Part shown: positions 43,280-54,843 of the stretch, in pieces
Layout: the number at the start of each line of letters is the position of its first letter
Position numbering within the stretch: the first letter of the stretch is position 1
Translations under genes and position numbers: made by a program
Source: Methylosinus sp. PW1
GTDB taxonomy: Bacteria; Pseudomonadota; Alphaproteobacteria; Rhizobiales; Beijerinckiaceae
DNA length: 64,000 nucleotides
Reading direction: 5' to 3'
Assembly (NCBI RefSeq): GCF_000745215.1
Contig: NZ_JQNK01000002.1
Coordinates: forward strand, 62,001 to 126,000
The notes under the pieces: generated by a model
Database searches by the model: none
The model's input: only the letters and a program-made list of their open reading frames with translations
Told to the model about the DNA's origin: nothing

Positions 43280-43575
43280 CCATGTGCCGGCGCTGATGGA
43301 ATATGTGAAGCGCTACGGCATCGATCTGCGCCTCGAATCCAAGCTCGTCGCCGTCTATGGGCCGGCCAAGATCGCGATCTTCGAGGAGAAGGACGCCAAG
43401 GCGCCGTGGTGCGCGCGCAGCGCGATTTCGCCGTGATGCACGCCGCGCCGCCGTAGCGCGCGCTGGAGCTCGTCGCCAAAAATCCGCTGGCGGCAGAGAG
43501 CGGCTTCATCGCGTCGATCCAAAGTCGCTGCGCCATACGCGCGCTACGGCAATGTCTTCGCGCTTATTTGTGATC
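43280..43575 (+). pseudogene. Sulfide:quinone oxidoreductase remnant
   Basis: Fragments of one protein in shifting frames: PALMEYVKRYGIDLRLESKLVAVYGPAKIAIFEEK; then GAVVRAQRDFAVMHAAPP and a stop; then RALELVAKNPLAAESGFI; then VDPKSLRHTR; and RYGNVFAL. Together they match the middle and C-terminal part of sulfide:quinone oxidoreductase (FDxMHxxPPQ..., ...VDPxTLRH.RYxNVFALGD). There are at least two frameshifts and an in-frame stop, and the N-terminal FAD domain is gone. Confidence 0.75.
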
Positions 43576-43827
43576 GGCGCCGGATGCGGCGCTGCCCTCG
43601 GCTTCACGCTCGGACTCATCGGCGGCGGCTCGGTGCTCGCCGTGCCGCTGCTGGTCTATATGGTCGGCGTGAAGGACCCGCATGTCGCCATCGGCGCCAG
43701 CGCATTCGCCGTCAATGTGGCCGGACAGCTCACTATCGCCTTCGCGATCGTCGCTTTCGTCCGTCGCCGCCCATACGCTGTTCAACTCGCAGATCATGAC
43801 GCACTAGAGTGCTATCGAGCGAAGTAG
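43552..43827 (+). pseudogene. Truncated TauE/SafE sulfite-exporter family gene
   Basis: A 91-aa ORF: SRLFVIGAGCGAALGFTLGLIGGGSVLAVPLLVYMVGVKDPHVAIGASAFAVNVAGQLTIAFAIVAFVRRR. This is the first two to three helices of a TauE/SafE (DUF81) transporter, normally about 250 aa or more. The reading then passes into unrelated sequence and stops, so the gene has lost its C-terminal two thirds. TauE genes commonly accompany BigR-type regulators in sulfide-detoxification loci. Confidence 0.75.
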
Positions 43828-43867
43828 AACCCGGTTCGCGTGAAGAAAGCGCGACCAACCAGGATCT

Positions 43868-46800
43868 CTAGAGCGGCGCCGGGGCCTCGGTCTCGCGCGC
43901 GGGCCTTCGGCGAAAGCCGCTCCAGCGAAATGCGCCTGCGCCGATGCGTGATCGCAGCGTATCTATGTAGAGAAACACCACCGGCGTCGTGTAGAGCGTC
44001 AACACTTGGCTCACCAGCAGACCGCCGACGATGGCGATGCCGAGCGGGCGACGCATCTCCGCGCCTTCGCCCGTGCCGAGCGCCAGCGGCAGCGCGCCGA
44101 ACAAGGCGACGAGCGTGGTGATGAGAATGGGACGGAAGCGCGCGACGCAGGCCTCGCGGATCGCTTCCCTCGACGAGAGCCCGCGCCGCGTGGCCTCGAG
44201 CGCGAAATCGACGAGAATAATGGCGTTTTTCTTCACGACGCCGATGAGCAGCAGCACGCCGATCATGGCGATGATGCTGAGTTCCGCGCCGCAGCCGAGC
44301 AGAGCGAGAAAGGCGCCGACGCCGGCCGAGGGCAGGGTGGAGAGTATGGTCAGCGGGTGCAGGAAGCTCTCATAGAGAATGCCGAGAACGATATAGACCG
44401 CGGCCAGCGCCGCCGCGATCATGATCGGCTGATTGGCGAGCGCTTCCTGATAGCCGGCGGCGGTTCCGGCGAAGACGCCTTGCAGCGTCGCCGGCGCGCC
44501 GGCTTTCGCCATGGCTTCCCTGATCGCCTCGGCGGCGTCGCGCAGCGATTTTCCCGGCCCCAGATTGAAGGAGATGGTAATCGCGGCGAAATGGCCTTGA
44601 TGATTGACCTGCAGCGGCGTGACGCCTTCGGCGAAATTCGAGAAGGATGAGAAGGGAACCATGGGCTGCGTCGCCATATTGACCGCGCTGCCCGGGCTGC
44701 CGAGATCGCGCGCCGAGAATATGCGGCTCGCCGCGCGCGGATTGGCGCCGATATAGAGATTGTCGAGCGCCGCCAACGTGTCGCGAAATTGCGGCGCCGA
44801 TTCCATCACCACATGATATTGATTGAGCGGCTCGAAGATGGTCGACACCTGTCGCTGGCCGAAGGCGTCGTAGAGCGTGTTGTCGACAGCGCTCGTCGTG
44901 AGGCCGAGACGCGCCGCCTTGGCGCGATCGATCACGACATCGCTGCGCAGGCCTTTGTCCTGCTGATCCGAGCTCACGTCGAGGAGGGCGCCGCCGCGCC
45001 GCAGAATTTCGACGATGCGCGGCGCATAGAGCCGCAGATCGTCGAGCTCGTCGGCGAGCAGCGTATATTGGAACATTGCGTTGCTGGGCCTGCCGCCCAT
45101 GCGTATGTCCTGCGCCGATTGCAGGAACATGCTCGCCCCGCTGATGCGCGCGAGCTTTGGCCGCAGCCGCGCCATGATCGCATCGGCCGAGACCTTGCGT
45201 TCCGCGAGCGGCTTCAAGGTGACGAGCAATTCGGCGACATTGATCGCGCCGCCGGGGCTGAAGCCGCCGCCTATGCTGCCGGTGGCCGAGGCTATGCCGG
45301 GATCGGAGGTGAGAATGGCGACGAATTTCTCGAGCTTTTCCTTCATCACCGGGAAGGAGACGCTCTGATCGGCGACGATCGCGCCGCGCATGCGTCCCGA
45401 ATCCTGAATCGGGAAGAAGCCCTTCGGCACGCAATCGAAGAGATAGAAATTGAGCGCCATGGTCGCGAGCAGCACGGCGAGCGTCACGCGCGGGAAGCGC
45501 AGCGCGATATCCAGCGTGCGCACATAGGAGCGATGCAGCGCCGCAAAGGCGCTTTCGCTCCAGCGCAGCAGGAAGAAGCGCGGCGGGCCGGCGTGATCGC
45601 GCAGCACGCGCGAGCACAGCATGGGGGTCGCCGTCACCGAGAGGATGAGCGATACGAGAATTGCGACCGACAAGGTCATGGCGAATTCGCGCATCAGCCG
45701 ACCGACGATGCCGCCCATGAACAGTATGGGCAGAAATACGGCGAGCAGCGACAGGCTCATGGAGACGAGCGTCGGAACCACCTCGCGCGCGCCCTCCAGC
45801 GCCGCGGCCCGCGCCGGCTGGCCCGCCTCTATGCGGCGCATGACATTCTCGACGACGACGATGGCGTCGTCGACGATGAATCCGGTGGCGATGGTGAGCG
45901 CCATCAGCGAGAGATTGTTGATGCTGTAATCGAGGAGATACATGGCGCCGAATGCGCCGATCAGCGACACGGGCACGCAGACGCTGGGCGCGATGGTGGC
46001 GCGGGCGTTCTTCAGCGACAGATAGACGATGAAGATAGCGAGAAATATGGTGACGATCAGCGTCAGGCCGATCTCGTGCAGCGAGGTGCGGATGGTCAGC
46101 GTGCGATCTTGCACGAGGGTCATCTCGACATCGGCGGGGAGCGCCGCGGCGAGCGGCGGCATCAGCCCTTTGATGCGATCGAGCACCTCGACGAAATTCG
46201 CGCCCGGCTGACGGAAAATCTGCACCTGCACGGCGGTGCGGCCGTTGCTCATGCCGAAATTGCGCAGATCCTCCACCGAATCCACGACCACGGCGATGTC
46301 GCGCAGCCGCACCGTCGCGCCATTGCGATAGGCGACGACGAGGCCCTCATAATCGGCGGCGCGCCGCGATTGATCATTGGCGTAGAGGGTGAGGCGGCGG
46401 TCGCCGACCTCTAGCGCGCCTTTGGGGCTGTTGTAATTGGCCGAGGCGAGCGCCGTGCGCACATCCTCGAGCGAGACGCCATGCTCGAACAGCGCGGGCG
46501 GATTCAGCTCCACCCGCACCGCGGGCAAGGAGGAGCCGCCGACCGTCACTTGGCCGACGCCGTCGAGCTGCGCGAATTTCTGCTGCAGCACATTGGCGGC
46601 GATCTCATAGAGCTGGCCGGAGCTCATCCGCTCCGAGAAGAGCGCGATGATCGCCACCGGCACTTCCGAAGGATTGGAGGTGCGGAAGGTCGGATTATTG
46701 CGCAAGGCCGCTGGCAGATCGGCGCGCGCCGCGGCGATCGCCGCCTGTATGTCGCGCTGCGCGCCGTCTATGTTGCGGTCGAGATCGAATTGCAGAGAGA

Positions 46801-47071
46801 TGCGCGTCGAGCCGAGCGAGCTCGAGGAGGTCATTTCGGTGACGCCGGCGATTTGGCCGAGCTTCTTCTCCAGCGGCGTCGCCACCGAGGCCGCCATCGT
46901 CTCTGGACTGGCGCCTGGCATGGAGGCGGAAACGGAGATGACCGGAAAATCGATATTGGGGACCGGCGCCGTCGGCAGCAGGAAGAATGCGGAGACGCCG
47001 GCGAGCACCACGCCGAGCATCAGCAGGCTCGTCGCGACCGGCCGAGCGATCGCAGCCGCGGCGAGATTCAT
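43868..47071 (-). CDS. mdtC: RND multidrug efflux transporter, MdtC type
   Basis: A 1067-aa inner-membrane RND pump with 12 helices and two large periplasmic loops. Seen are the N-terminal [18 protein letters not shown] start (here [26 protein letters not shown]), [21 protein letters not shown] in helix 4 with the proton-relay Asp residues, and the C-terminal [30 protein letters not shown] motif. Third gene of an mdtABC-like operon; its ATG overlaps the mdtB stop. It forms a mixed trimer with MdtB in known systems. Confidence 0.92.
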   Translation of the reverse strand: MNLAAAAIARPVATSLLMLGVVLAGVSAFFLLPTAPVPNIDFPVISVSASMPGASPETMAASVATPLEKKLGQIAGVTEMTSSSSLGSTRISLQFDLDRNIDGAQRDIQAAIAAARADLPAALRNNPTFRTSNPSEVPVAIIALFSERMSSGQLYEIAANVLQQKFAQLDGVGQVTVGGSSLPAVRVELNPPALFEHGVSLEDVRTALASANYNSPKGALEVGDRRLTLYANDQSRRAADYEGLVVAYRNGATVRLRDIAVVVDSVEDLRNFGMSNGRTAVQVQIFRQPGANFVEVLDRIKGLMPPLAAALPADVEMTLVQDRTLTIRTSLHEIGLTLIVTIFLAIFIVYLSLKNARATIAPSVCVPVSLIGAFGAMYLLDYSINNLSLMALTIATGFIVDDAIVVVENVMRRIEAGQPARAAALEGAREVVPTLVSMSLSLLAVFLPILFMGGIVGRLMREFAMTLSVAILVSLILSVTATPMLCSRVLRDHAGPPRFFLLRWSESAFAALHRSYVRTLDIALRFPRVTLAVLLATMALNFYLFDCVPKGFFPIQDSGRMRGAIVADQSVSFPVMKEKLEKFVAILTSDPGIASATGSIGGGFSPGGAINVAELLVTLKPLAERKVSADAIMARLRPKLARISGASMFLQSAQDIRMGGRPSNAMFQYTLLADELDDLRLYAPRIVEILRRGGALLDVSSDQQDKGLRSDVVIDRAKAARLGLTTSAVDNTLYDAFGQRQVSTIFEPLNQYHVVMESAPQFRDTLAALDNLYIGANPRAASRIFSARDLGSPGSAVNMATQPMVPFSSFSNFAEGVTPLQVNHQGHFAAITISFNLGPGKSLRDAAEAIREAMAKAGAPATLQGVFAGTAAGYQEALANQPIMIAAALAAVYIVLGILYESFLHPLTILSTLPSAGVGAFLALLGCGAELSIIAMIGVLLLIGVVKKNAIILVDFALEATRRGLSSREAIREACVARFRPILITTLVALFGALPLALGTGEGAEMRRPLGIAIVGGLLVSQVLTLYTTPVVFLYIDTLRSRIGAGAFRWSGFRRRPARETEAPAPL

Positions 47072-50000
47072 GCCGCCTCCCGGGCCGGGACGGGCGCCGG
47101 ACGCGGCCGCAGAGATTTCGCCCAGAAGTCGAAGGCGAGATAGATCACCGGGGTCGTGTAGAGCGTGAGAATCTGGCTGAAGATCAGCCCGCCGACGATG
47201 GCGACGCCGAGCGGCTGGCGCAGCTCCGCGCCTTCGCCGGAGCCGAGCATCAAGGGCAGGGCGCCGAGCAGCGCCGCCATGGTCGTCATCAATATGGGGC
47301 GAAAGCGCAATATGCAGGCCTTGTAGATGGCCTCGCGCGGCGCGAGCCCGTCGTCGCGCTCCGCCTGCAGCGCGAAGTCGATCATCATGATCGCGTTCTT
47401 CTTGACGATGCCGATCAGCAGAATGACGCCGATGACTCCGATCACGGAGAAATCATCGCCCGCGAGCATCAAGGCGAGCAGCGCGCCAATGCCGGCGGAG
47501 GGCAAGGTCGAGAGGATCGTCACCGGATGAATATAGCTCTCATAGAGCACGCCGAGCACAATATAGACAGTGACGATGGCCGCGAGGATCAGCAGCAGCG
47601 TGCTCACCGATGAAGCGTTGAAGGCCTGCGTCGCGCCCTGGAACACGGTGATGACGCTCGCCGGCGTTTGAATTTCCGTCTGAGCGAGAGAAAGCGCCTC
47701 CATTGCCGCGCCGAGCGAGGCGCCGGGCGCGAGATTGAAGGAGATCGTCGTCGAGGGAAATTGCGCGAGATGATCGATGGAGAGCGGAGCGGTTATTTCT
47801 TTGATCTTCACGATGGAGGCGAGCGGCGTCTCCTGTCCGCCATTGGCGGGAATGCGCAGGCCGGCGAGCGTGTCGAGGCCGGATGTCGCGCGCTTCGTCG
47901 TCTCCAATATCACGCGATATTGATTGGTCTGCGTGAACAGAGTCGAGACGATGCGCTGGCCAAAGGCGTCATAGAGAATATTGTCGATCGTCGCGACGGA
48001 GATGCCGTAGCGGGCGGCGGCGTCGCGGTCGATCTCGACGAAAAGCGCGCGGCCGCCATCCTGCGCGCTCGACGACACGTCGCGAAATTGCGGCAGCAGG
48101 GAGAGCTTGTCGACGAGACGGCGGGAATAGTCGGAGAGCTCGGCCGGATTGGCGTCCTGCAGAGCGAAATGATATTCGCCGCGCGAGACGCCGGCGTCTA
48201 TGGAGAGGTCTTGCGCCGGCTGCAGGAAGAGCGAGCCGATCGCATGAGCGCGCGCGGCGTCCTGCAGACGGCGCGTGACGGCGGAAATGGAGCCGCGCTC
48301 GGATTTCGGCTTCAGCTCGATGAGCAGGCGGGCGCTGTTGAGCGTGCGATTGACGCCGTCCACGCCGAGATAGGAGGAGACGCGCGAAACGGCGGGATCG
48401 GCGAGCAGAAGCTCGACGAGATCGAGCTGCTTGCGCGTCATCGCCTCATAGTTCAGCGATTGCCCGCCTTCGAAAAACCCTTGCACAAGCCCCGTGTCCT
48501 GCACGGGAAAGAAGCCCTTGCCGATGGCGGCGTAGAGCGCGCCGGTGAGCGCGAGCGTGGCGAGGAAGCTGACGAGCGTCGCGCGCGAATGGGCGAGCAC
48601 GAAACGCAAAGTCGCGCCATAGACGTCGATCAGCCGATCGAACCAGCCGCCGGCGGAAGGCCCGTCATGCGAATGCATGTCATTGGCGCGCAGCAGCTTG
48701 GCGCTGAGCATGGGCGCGAGCGTCAGCGACACCACCGCCGAGATCACTATGGTGACGGCGAGCGTCACCGCGAATTCGCGGAACAGGCGGCCGACGACAT
48801 CGCTCATGAACAGCAGCGGGATGAGCACGGCGATGAGCGAGATCGTCAGCGAGACGATGGTGAAGCCGATCTCGCGCGCGCCGATGAGCGCTGCGGAGAG
48901 CGGCGTCTCGCCCTTCTCAATGTAGCGGGAGATGTTCTCGATCATCACGATCGCGTCGTCGACGACGAAGCCGGTCGCGATGGTGAGCGCCATCAGCGTG
49001 AGGTTGTTGAGGCTGTAGCCGAGCAGATACATCGCCGCCAGCGCGCCGATGAGCGACAAAGGCACGGCGACGCTCGGAATGATCGTCGCGCGCGGGCTGC
49101 GCAGGAAGAGGAAGATGACCGCGACGACGAGCGCGATGGAGAAGAGCAGCTCGATCTCCACGTCATGAATCGAGGCGCGGATCGCCGTGGTGCGGTCGGT
49201 GAGTATGACGAGATCGATGGCCGCGGGCAGGGAGGCCGAGAGCGCCGGCAGCAGCGTCTTGATCTGATCGACGACGGCGATGACATTGGCGCCGGGCTGG
49301 CGCTGCACATTGACGATGATCGCCGGCTCGAGATCCGTCCAGGCGCCGAGCTCGCGATTCTCCGCGCCCGGCGTCACCTCGGCGACATCGGCGAGCCGCA
49401 CCGGCCCGCCATTGCGATAGGCCACGACGAGGCCCTCATAATCCTTGGCGTTGCGGATCTGGTCATTGGCGTCGATCGCGAATTGCTGTGTGCGGCCGTC
49501 GATATTGCCCTTGGGAAGATTGACATTGGCGTTGGAGATGACGGAGCGCAAATCCTCGAGCGACAAGGCGTGGGCGGCGAGCTTGGACGGATTGGCCCGC
49601 ACCACCACCGCCGGGCGATTGCCGCCGGAGACGCTGACGAGGCCGACGCCGGAGAGCTGCGATATCTTTTGCGCGATGCGGCTGTCGGCGAGATCCTGCA
49701 CCTCGGTCAGCGGCAGCGTCTTGGAGCGCAGCGCGAGGGTGAGAACCGGCGCGTCGGCGGGATTGATCTTGGCGTAGATCGGCGGCGCCGGCAGGTCGGT
49801 CGGCAGAAAGCTCTGCGCGGCGTTGATCGCCGCCTGCACCTGCTGCTCGGCGAAATCCAGCGAGAGCTTCAAATTGAATTGCAGCGTGATGATCGAAGCG
49901 CCGCCGGAGCTCGTCGAGGCGATCTGCGTGAGGCCGGGCATTTGCCCCAGCTGGCGCTCGAGCGGCGCGGTGATGGTGGCCGCCATCACCTCCGGGCTGG

Positions 50001-50166
50001 CGCCGGGATAGAAGGTGCGCACCTCGATCGTCGGATAGTCGATCTGCGGCAGCGCCGAGACGGGCAGGAGGCGAAAGCCGATCGCGCCAGCGAGGAAGAT
50101 CGCCGCCATCAGCAGAGTGGTGGCGACGGGGCGCTCGATGAAAGGGCGGGAAATATCGACGCTCAT
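47068..50166 (-). CDS. mdtB: RND multidrug efflux transporter, MdtB type
   Basis: A 1032-aa RND pump. It begins [47 protein letters not shown], the MdtB-type start, and has [22 protein letters not shown] with the paired Asp of the proton pathway and [27 protein letters not shown] at the C-terminal half. It overlaps mdtC by 4 bp and follows mdtA by 10 bp. Substrate range unknown; the E. coli homologue exports bile salts and novobiocin. No two-component regulator is nearby. Confidence 0.93.
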   Translation of the reverse strand: MSVDISRPFIERPVATTLLMAAIFLAGAIGFRLLPVSALPQIDYPTIEVRTFYPGASPEVMAATITAPLERQLGQMPGLTQIASTSSGGASIITLQFNLKLSLDFAEQQVQAAINAAQSFLPTDLPAPPIYAKINPADAPVLTLALRSKTLPLTEVQDLADSRIAQKISQLSGVGLVSVSGGNRPAVVVRANPSKLAAHALSLEDLRSVISNANVNLPKGNIDGRTQQFAIDANDQIRNAKDYEGLVVAYRNGGPVRLADVAEVTPGAENRELGAWTDLEPAIIVNVQRQPGANVIAVVDQIKTLLPALSASLPAAIDLVILTDRTTAIRASIHDVEIELLFSIALVVAVIFLFLRSPRATIIPSVAVPLSLIGALAAMYLLGYSLNNLTLMALTIATGFVVDDAIVMIENISRYIEKGETPLSAALIGAREIGFTIVSLTISLIAVLIPLLFMSDVVGRLFREFAVTLAVTIVISAVVSLTLAPMLSAKLLRANDMHSHDGPSAGGWFDRLIDVYGATLRFVLAHSRATLVSFLATLALTGALYAAIGKGFFPVQDTGLVQGFFEGGQSLNYEAMTRKQLDLVELLLADPAVSRVSSYLGVDGVNRTLNSARLLIELKPKSERGSISAVTRRLQDAARAHAIGSLFLQPAQDLSIDAGVSRGEYHFALQDANPAELSDYSRRLVDKLSLLPQFRDVSSSAQDGGRALFVEIDRDAAARYGISVATIDNILYDAFGQRIVSTLFTQTNQYRVILETTKRATSGLDTLAGLRIPANGGQETPLASIVKIKEITAPLSIDHLAQFPSTTISFNLAPGASLGAAMEALSLAQTEIQTPASVITVFQGATQAFNASSVSTLLLILAAIVTVYIVLGVLYESYIHPVTILSTLPSAGIGALLALMLAGDDFSVIGVIGVILLIGIVKKNAIMMIDFALQAERDDGLAPREAIYKACILRFRPILMTTMAALLGALPLMLGSGEGAELRQPLGVAIVGGLIFSQILTLYTTPVIYLAFDFWAKSLRPRPAPVPAREAA

Positions 50167-50176
50167 CTGCAGGCGC

Positions 50177-51430
50177 TCACGGCGCCGGGGCTTTTTCTGG
50201 ACGACGCCCCTCGGCGGGAGGGGATTTCTTCTCCGCGCCCGGTCCGGCGGCGAGCGTCACCTTGGCGCCGTCGCGCAGCTTGTCCACGCCTTCCACCACC
50301 ACGCGCTGTCCGGGCGTGAGGCCGCCCTCGATCACCGCGCGCTCGCCGTCGCTCGGGCCGATCCGAACCGGCTTCACGGAGACCTTGTCGTCGCTCTCCA
50401 GCACATAGACGAAAGGCCCTTTGGCGCCGCGCTGAATCGCCGGCGCCGGGGCGAGCGCGACATTGAGCAGCGTCTCCACCGTCAATTCGGCGTTGACGAA
50501 TTGATTTGGGTAGAGCTTCTCGTCCTCATTGGAGAATTCGGCGCGCAGCTTCACCGTGCCGGAGGTCGCGTCGATCTGATTGTCGATCGCATAGAGAACG
50601 CCATGCGCGAGCGCCTGCGAATGCTCGTGATCATAGGCGACGACGGCAAGCGCCTCGCCGGAGCGAAAACGCTTCAGCACGCTCTGCAGCCTCACCTCCG
50701 GCAGAGTGAAGATCACCGTGATCGGCGAGAGCCGCGTCACCACGGCTATGCCGTTCTGATCATTGGTCTGCACGATATTGCCGGGGTCGACGAGACGCAG
50801 GCCGATGCGGCCGTCGATCGGCGCTGCGATATCGGCGTAGCTGAGATTCAATTTCGCCTGTCCGACCTGCGCGCGATCCATCTCGACGGCGGCGCGATAT
50901 TGGCCGATGAGCGCGCGCTGCGTGTCGAGCTGCTGGCCGGAGACGGCGTCCTTCACCTTCGTGCGCAGCAGCTCATAGCGGGCGAGATCGCGCTCGGCGT
51001 TCTGCAGAAGCGCCTCGTCCTTCTGGAGCTGGGCCTGCGCCTGCGCCACGGCAAGATCGAAAGGCCGGGGGTCTATGCGCGCGAGAATGTCGCCGGCCTT
51101 GACAATCTGGCCCTCCTTGTAGCGAACCTCCACCAGCGGGCCGGAGACCTGCGCTTTCACCACCGATGTCGCGGAGGCGGTCACTGTGCCGAGGCCCGAG
51201 AAGACGACCGGAAAGTCCCCGCGCGTGATCTCCGCGACGGCGACGGCGATGGTCGGTCCGCGGCCGGGCGAGGGAGAAGCTGGCGTTTCGGCGGCCCAAT
51301 AGCGCCATGCGCCTATCGCGACAGCGCCGACGAGCCCCGCGACGATCCAGCGAGTGAGGTTCCGACGCGGCAGCAAGCGTCTCGCCGCTCCGATGAAAGG
51401 AGGGGCCGCTTCGGTCAGATCGGAACTCAT
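50177..51430 (-). CDS. mdtA: RND efflux membrane fusion protein, MdtA type
   Basis: A 417-aa periplasmic adaptor. An N-terminal membrane anchor ([18 protein letters not shown], about residues 28-45) precedes the lipoyl and alpha-hairpin domains: [65 protein letters not shown], then [24 protein letters not shown]. First gene of the three-gene operon. No outer-membrane channel gene is adjacent, so a TolC encoded elsewhere must complete the pump. An AT-rich stretch at 51510-51550 may hold its promoter. Confidence 0.93.
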   Translation of the reverse strand: MSSDLTEAAPPFIGAARRLLPRRNLTRWIVAGLVGAVAIGAWRYWAAETPASPSPGRGPTIAVAVAEITRGDFPVVFSGLGTVTASATSVVKAQVSGPLVEVRYKEGQIVKAGDILARIDPRPFDLAVAQAQAQLQKDEALLQNAERDLARYELLRTKVKDAVSGQQLDTQRALIGQYRAAVEMDRAQVGQAKLNLSYADIAAPIDGRIGLRLVDPGNIVQTNDQNGIAVVTRLSPITVIFTLPEVRLQSVLKRFRSGEALAVVAYDHEHSQALAHGVLYAIDNQIDATSGTVKLRAEFSNEDEKLYPNQFVNAELTVETLLNVALAPAPAIQRGAKGPFVYVLESDDKVSVKPVRIGPSDGERAVIEGGLTPGQRVVVEGVDKLRDGAKVTLAAGPGAEKKSPPAEGRRPEKAPAP

Positions 51431-51571
51431 TGCGTCGAAACCCCCACGAGAATCGCATTGTGCGTCGGCGCGCGCCCAATGTTTTTGTCGTCGCGCCGAT
51501 GATCCATTTTAAGCATATATGGAATATAGGAATAATCAATATATTCGGCGGCGCGCTCCCCGCCATTTGCG

Positions 51572-52732
51572 TCAGGCGGGGGCGCGGTCGAGGTCGATGA
51601 GATGTCCAGCCTTGTCGCGCTTGGCGGCCAAATAGCGGACATTATGGGTGTTTCGGCGCCCCATTATGCGCTGGTCGGCGACAACCTCGAGCCCTGCTTG
51701 CGTGAGCGCGTCGATCTTCTCGGGATTATTGGTGAGCAGCTGCACGCGGCGCGCGCCGAGCAGCTTCAGCATTTCGGCGGCGAAGGCGAAACGCCGCTGG
51801 TCTTTGTCGAAGCCGAGCGTCTCGTCGGCGTCATAGGTGTCGAAGCCGCGCGCTTGAAGGTCGTAGGCGCGAATCTTGTTGGCGAGCCCGTTGCCGCGGC
51901 CTTCCTGATCGAGATAGAGCAGCACGCCGCCGCCATTCTCGGTCATGAAGCGCGCCGTATAGCGCAATTGATCGCCGCAATCGCATTTGAGGCTGCCGAA
52001 GAGATCGCCGGTGAGGCAGGCCGAGTGCAGGCGCACATTGACGGCGCGCGCGAAATTCGGCTCGCCGATGACGATCGCCACCTGATCTCGCAATCCTTCG
52101 CCGCCGCGAAACACGATGAACTCGCTGTCTGGCGCGCCCTCGAGCGGCACGCGCGCGCGTGAGACGATCCGCAGAGCCGCGAGGCGTGTGGACTGGTAGG
52201 CGGCGACATTGGCGCTGGCGACCTCGAGCGGGCGGGCGAACCCCGCTTCGGCGCCCTCCGCGCCGGCGATGATCGCCGCGGGAAGCACTTGTGCGAGACG
52301 CATCAGCTCTACTGCGCATTCCTCGAGCGTGGACAGAGCGGCGGCGGGCGCATCGAGGCGCGCATCGGAATCGAAAGCGAGGGCGTGCGCCCGCGCGACG
52401 TCGAGCACGGGCATTGCGACGGCGCCGGCCTCGCGGCGCTGCGCGCCGAGGCGGCGCAAGCGCGGCGCCGAGAGGGCGAGGCGCGCGTCGGCGCGGCCGA
52501 GACGATCGAAGCTCTCGCAATAGAAGGAGTCGAGCGCCTCGGCGGCGAGAGCGAGAATGCGCTCTCCATTCTCATGCAGAATGATCGACCGTCCGGCGCG
52601 GATTTCGGCGATGGCGCGCTCGACTTCGATTTCCCCCGGGGCGTCGCGGAAACCCGGTCGAGAGGATGAGATTGTCACAATGCCTCCGGCGCTTTCTACA
52701 TAAGCTCGACAGATATAGTTTTTCTTGTCCAT
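51572..52732 (-). CDS. ribA: GTP cyclohydrolase II
   Basis: Catalyses the first step of riboflavin synthesis, opening GTP to a diaminopyrimidine. The C-terminal half has all hallmarks: VNVRLHSACLTGDLFGSLKCDCGDQLRYT (three zinc-binding Cys), LLYLDQEGRGNGLANKIRAYDLQ and LLTNNPEKIDAL. The N-terminal about 150 aa resemble a degenerate DHBP-synthase-like domain (IAEIRAGRSIILHENGERILALAAEAL) that lacks that enzyme's catalytic residues, an arrangement seen in alphaproteobacterial RibA proteins. The ATG at 52732 (MDKKNYICRAYVES) is tentative; GTG starts a little downstream are possible. Confidence 0.88.
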   Translation of the reverse strand: MDKKNYICRAYVESAGGIVTISSSRPGFRDAPGEIEVERAIAEIRAGRSIILHENGERILALAAEALDSFYCESFDRLGRADARLALSAPRLRRLGAQRREAGAVAMPVLDVARAHALAFDSDARLDAPAAALSTLEECAVELMRLAQVLPAAIIAGAEGAEAGFARPLEVASANVAAYQSTRLAALRIVSRARVPLEGAPDSEFIVFRGGEGLRDQVAIVIGEPNFARAVNVRLHSACLTGDLFGSLKCDCGDQLRYTARFMTENGGGVLLYLDQEGRGNGLANKIRAYDLQARGFDTYDADETLGFDKDQRRFAFAAEMLKLLGARRVQLLTNNPEKIDALTQAGLEVVADQRIMGRRNTHNVRYLAAKRDKAGHLIDLDRAPA

Positions 52733-52972
52733 CCGCCAAGTGCAATTTTTCGAGCAGAGCCGCGCCTGCGCATTCTCGGTCGGCGCCGCGCGGAAGCGCG
52801 ACGCGCATATAGAAAAACACTTTAGAGCATGTCGTTCCGCGAGGCGGCGAGTCTCTTTCGGCGAGGCGCGAGGCAAATTCCTTCTTATGTGCAGAACTCG
52901 AGCGTTTTGCTATTTATCATAGCTGATAAGTGTGAATATAATGGCGGCATCGCAGCAAGACGGGAGCGTCCG

Positions 52973-54382
52973 ATGGCCCGCGGCAGGCATCGCTTTTCGA
53001 TCGAAACCCTTTTCGGAACGTCGTTTTTGCGCAGCGCCTGCGTGGGCGCTCTCGCGGCGGCGGCGGCCGGCGCCTCGGCGGAGCCCAGCGTCTATCCGAC
53101 GGGCGCGACCATCTACGATCCTGCGCGCGCCTATAATTCTTATGTTCTCTTCGCCGGCGGCGACGATGTGACGAGGCTCGTCGATCTCACCGGCAAGGTC
53201 GTGCGCGAGTGGAAATATACGGGCCAGCCCGTTTCCTTCATCGATCCGGCGCTCGTTGAGGGCGCGCGCGGGCATATATTCGTCACGCTGGAGAGCGAGG
53301 AGGGCAGGGGAACCGATCTCACGCCCGGCCGCGCCCAGACGCGCGTGCGCAAGACGGTCGGCGAGGTCGATTGGGACGGCAAGCCCGTGTGGAGCTTCGG
53401 CTCCGCGGCGCCGGGCGGCGTCGCGCGCCAGCATCATGACATAACGCGCCTGCCCAATGGCAACACGCTGCTGCTCGCCAATATCTCCTATCCGCTTCCC
53501 GGCTTCGCAGCGCCGCAAGTTCTGGACGATGTCGCTTACGAGGCGAATCCAGACGGTGATATCGTGTGGACCTGGGCGGCTTCGGATCATATCGACGAGA
53601 TCGGCTTCACGGCCGATGAGCTGAAGCTGATAAAGGGCTCGAAGAATCCGGACTATCTCCATGTCAATGATCTGAAGCCCGTCGGCCCCAATCATTGGTA
53701 TGACGAGGGCGATGCGCGTTTTGCGCCGGACAATCTCATCTTCGACTCACGCAACGGCAATTTCATCGCCATCGTCGATCGCAAGACGCGCAAGATCGTC
53801 TGGACGCTGGGGCCGCATTTCCCGCCGGTGTCGGAGGATGGAACGACGACATCGCGCAAGGTTCCGCGGCCAGTCGATCAAATCTCCGGCCAGCATGACG
53901 CGCATATAATTCCCAAGGGTCTGCCCGGCGCCGGCAATCTTCTCGTCTTCGACAATCAGGGCGAGGCCGGCTATCCGCGCGCTTCCGTCACCTTCACGGG
54001 CGGCTCGCGCGTGCTGGAGATCGATCCGGTCACTAAGCAGATCGTCTGGCAATATACCGGCGCGAGCTCCGGCAACCCCGGCTGGACCTTCCGCAGCACG
54101 CATATCAGCAATGCGCGGCGCCTGCCCAATGGCAATACATTCATCGACGAAGGTCAGATCGGGCGCTTCTTCCAGGTGACGCCCGAGGGCGAGATCGTCT
54201 GGGAATATCTCAATCCCTATCCGCGGCGCGGCAAGGACGCTCAGACGGGAAGGCCGACGCTCAATTACAGCGTCTATCGCGCGCAGCCCGTGCCTTACGA
54301 CTGGGCGCCGGAGGGGACGCCGCATGCGGAGGCGGCCATAGCGCCGCCGGAGAACGCAGGCTTTCGCGTGACATCCAAATGA
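52973..54382 (+). CDS. Arylsulfotransferase (ASST) family protein
   Basis: A 469-aa secreted beta-propeller protein of the arylsulfate sulfotransferase family. A signal peptide (FLRSACVGALAAAAAGASAEP) ends near residue 37. Repeated blades are visible: VRQHHDITRLPNGNTLLLANI-like HHD and LPNGN segments (here ARQHHDITRLPNGN), SGQHDAHIIPKGLPGAGNLLVFDNQGE, and STHISNARRLPNGNTFIDEGQIGR. The His of QHD and HDA are candidates for the sulfated catalytic residue. The substrate is unknown. The ATG at 52973 fits the signal peptide. It overlaps the acylphosphatase gene by 4 bp. Confidence 0.82.
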   Translation: MARGRHRFSIETLFGTSFLRSACVGALAAAAAGASAEPSVYPTGATIYDPARAYNSYVLFAGGDDVTRLVDLTGKVVREWKYTGQPVSFIDPALVEGARGHIFVTLESEEGRGTDLTPGRAQTRVRKTVGEVDWDGKPVWSFGSAAPGGVARQHHDITRLPNGNTLLLANISYPLPGFAAPQVLDDVAYEANPDGDIVWTWAASDHIDEIGFTADELKLIKGSKNPDYLHVNDLKPVGPNHWYDEGDARFAPDNLIFDSRNGNFIAIVDRKTRKIVWTLGPHFPPVSEDGTTTSRKVPRPVDQISGQHDAHIIPKGLPGAGNLLVFDNQGEAGYPRASVTFTGGSRVLEIDPVTKQIVWQYTGASSGNPGWTFRSTHISNARRLPNGNTFIDEGQIGRFFQVTPEGEIVWEYLNPYPRRGKDAQTGRPTLNYSVYRAQPVPYDWAPEGTPHAEAAIAPPENAGFRVTSK

Positions 54383-54723
54383 GACCGCGCATTATCTGGG
54401 AGAATCCCGTGACGTCGCCGCAAAGCGAGAGACGCATCGCCCGCATCATCGTCGAAGGGCATGTGCAGAATGTCGGCTATCGCGTCTTTGTCGCCCGCGA
54501 GGCCGGGCGGCTGCATCTCGCCGGCTGGGTCCGCAATCGCGCCGACGGCTCGGTGGAGACGCTGATCGCCGGTCACGCGGTTGTCGTCGACGAGTTTCTC
54601 GCTCTCGCGGCGAAAGGGCCAGCGACAGCGCGCATCGATTCCTATCGTGTCGACGAGGCCGACGCTCACGCGCTCGCGGAAGGCGGCGGCGAGAGCGGTT
54701 TCGTCGCCGCGCCGGCGGCGTGA
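54379..54723 (+). CDS. acyP: Acylphosphatase
   Basis: Small enzyme hydrolysing carboxyl-phosphate bonds. The sequence RIIVEGHVQNVGYRVFVAREAGRLHLAGWVRNRADGSVETLIAG contains the active-site loop VQNVGYR with the phosphate-binding Arg and the catalytic Asn in GWVRNRADGSVE. At 114 aa it is slightly longer than the usual 90-95, from an N-terminal extension if the ATG at 54379 is used; a GTG at 54409 would give the standard length. Coupled by overlap to the arylsulfotransferase gene. Confidence 0.9.
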   Translation: MRPRIIWENPVTSPQSERRIARIIVEGHVQNVGYRVFVAREAGRLHLAGWVRNRADGSVETLIAGHAVVVDEFLALAAKGPATARIDSYRVDEADAHALAEGGGESGFVAAPAA

Positions 54724-54843
54724 CGCCCCCTTCGGTCCGCCAGCCGAGAGTCCGCGAGCAGAAGACGCGGCCATTTCCCCCGCATCGGCGCGTCACGACG
54801 CGCTGATGAAAATCTGCGCCACCCGAAGAAGAGAGAGGTTCTC

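Noticed and set aside
47668..50319. 883-aa plus-strand ORF opposite mdtB
   Set aside because: Antisense shadow of a full-length RND transporter.
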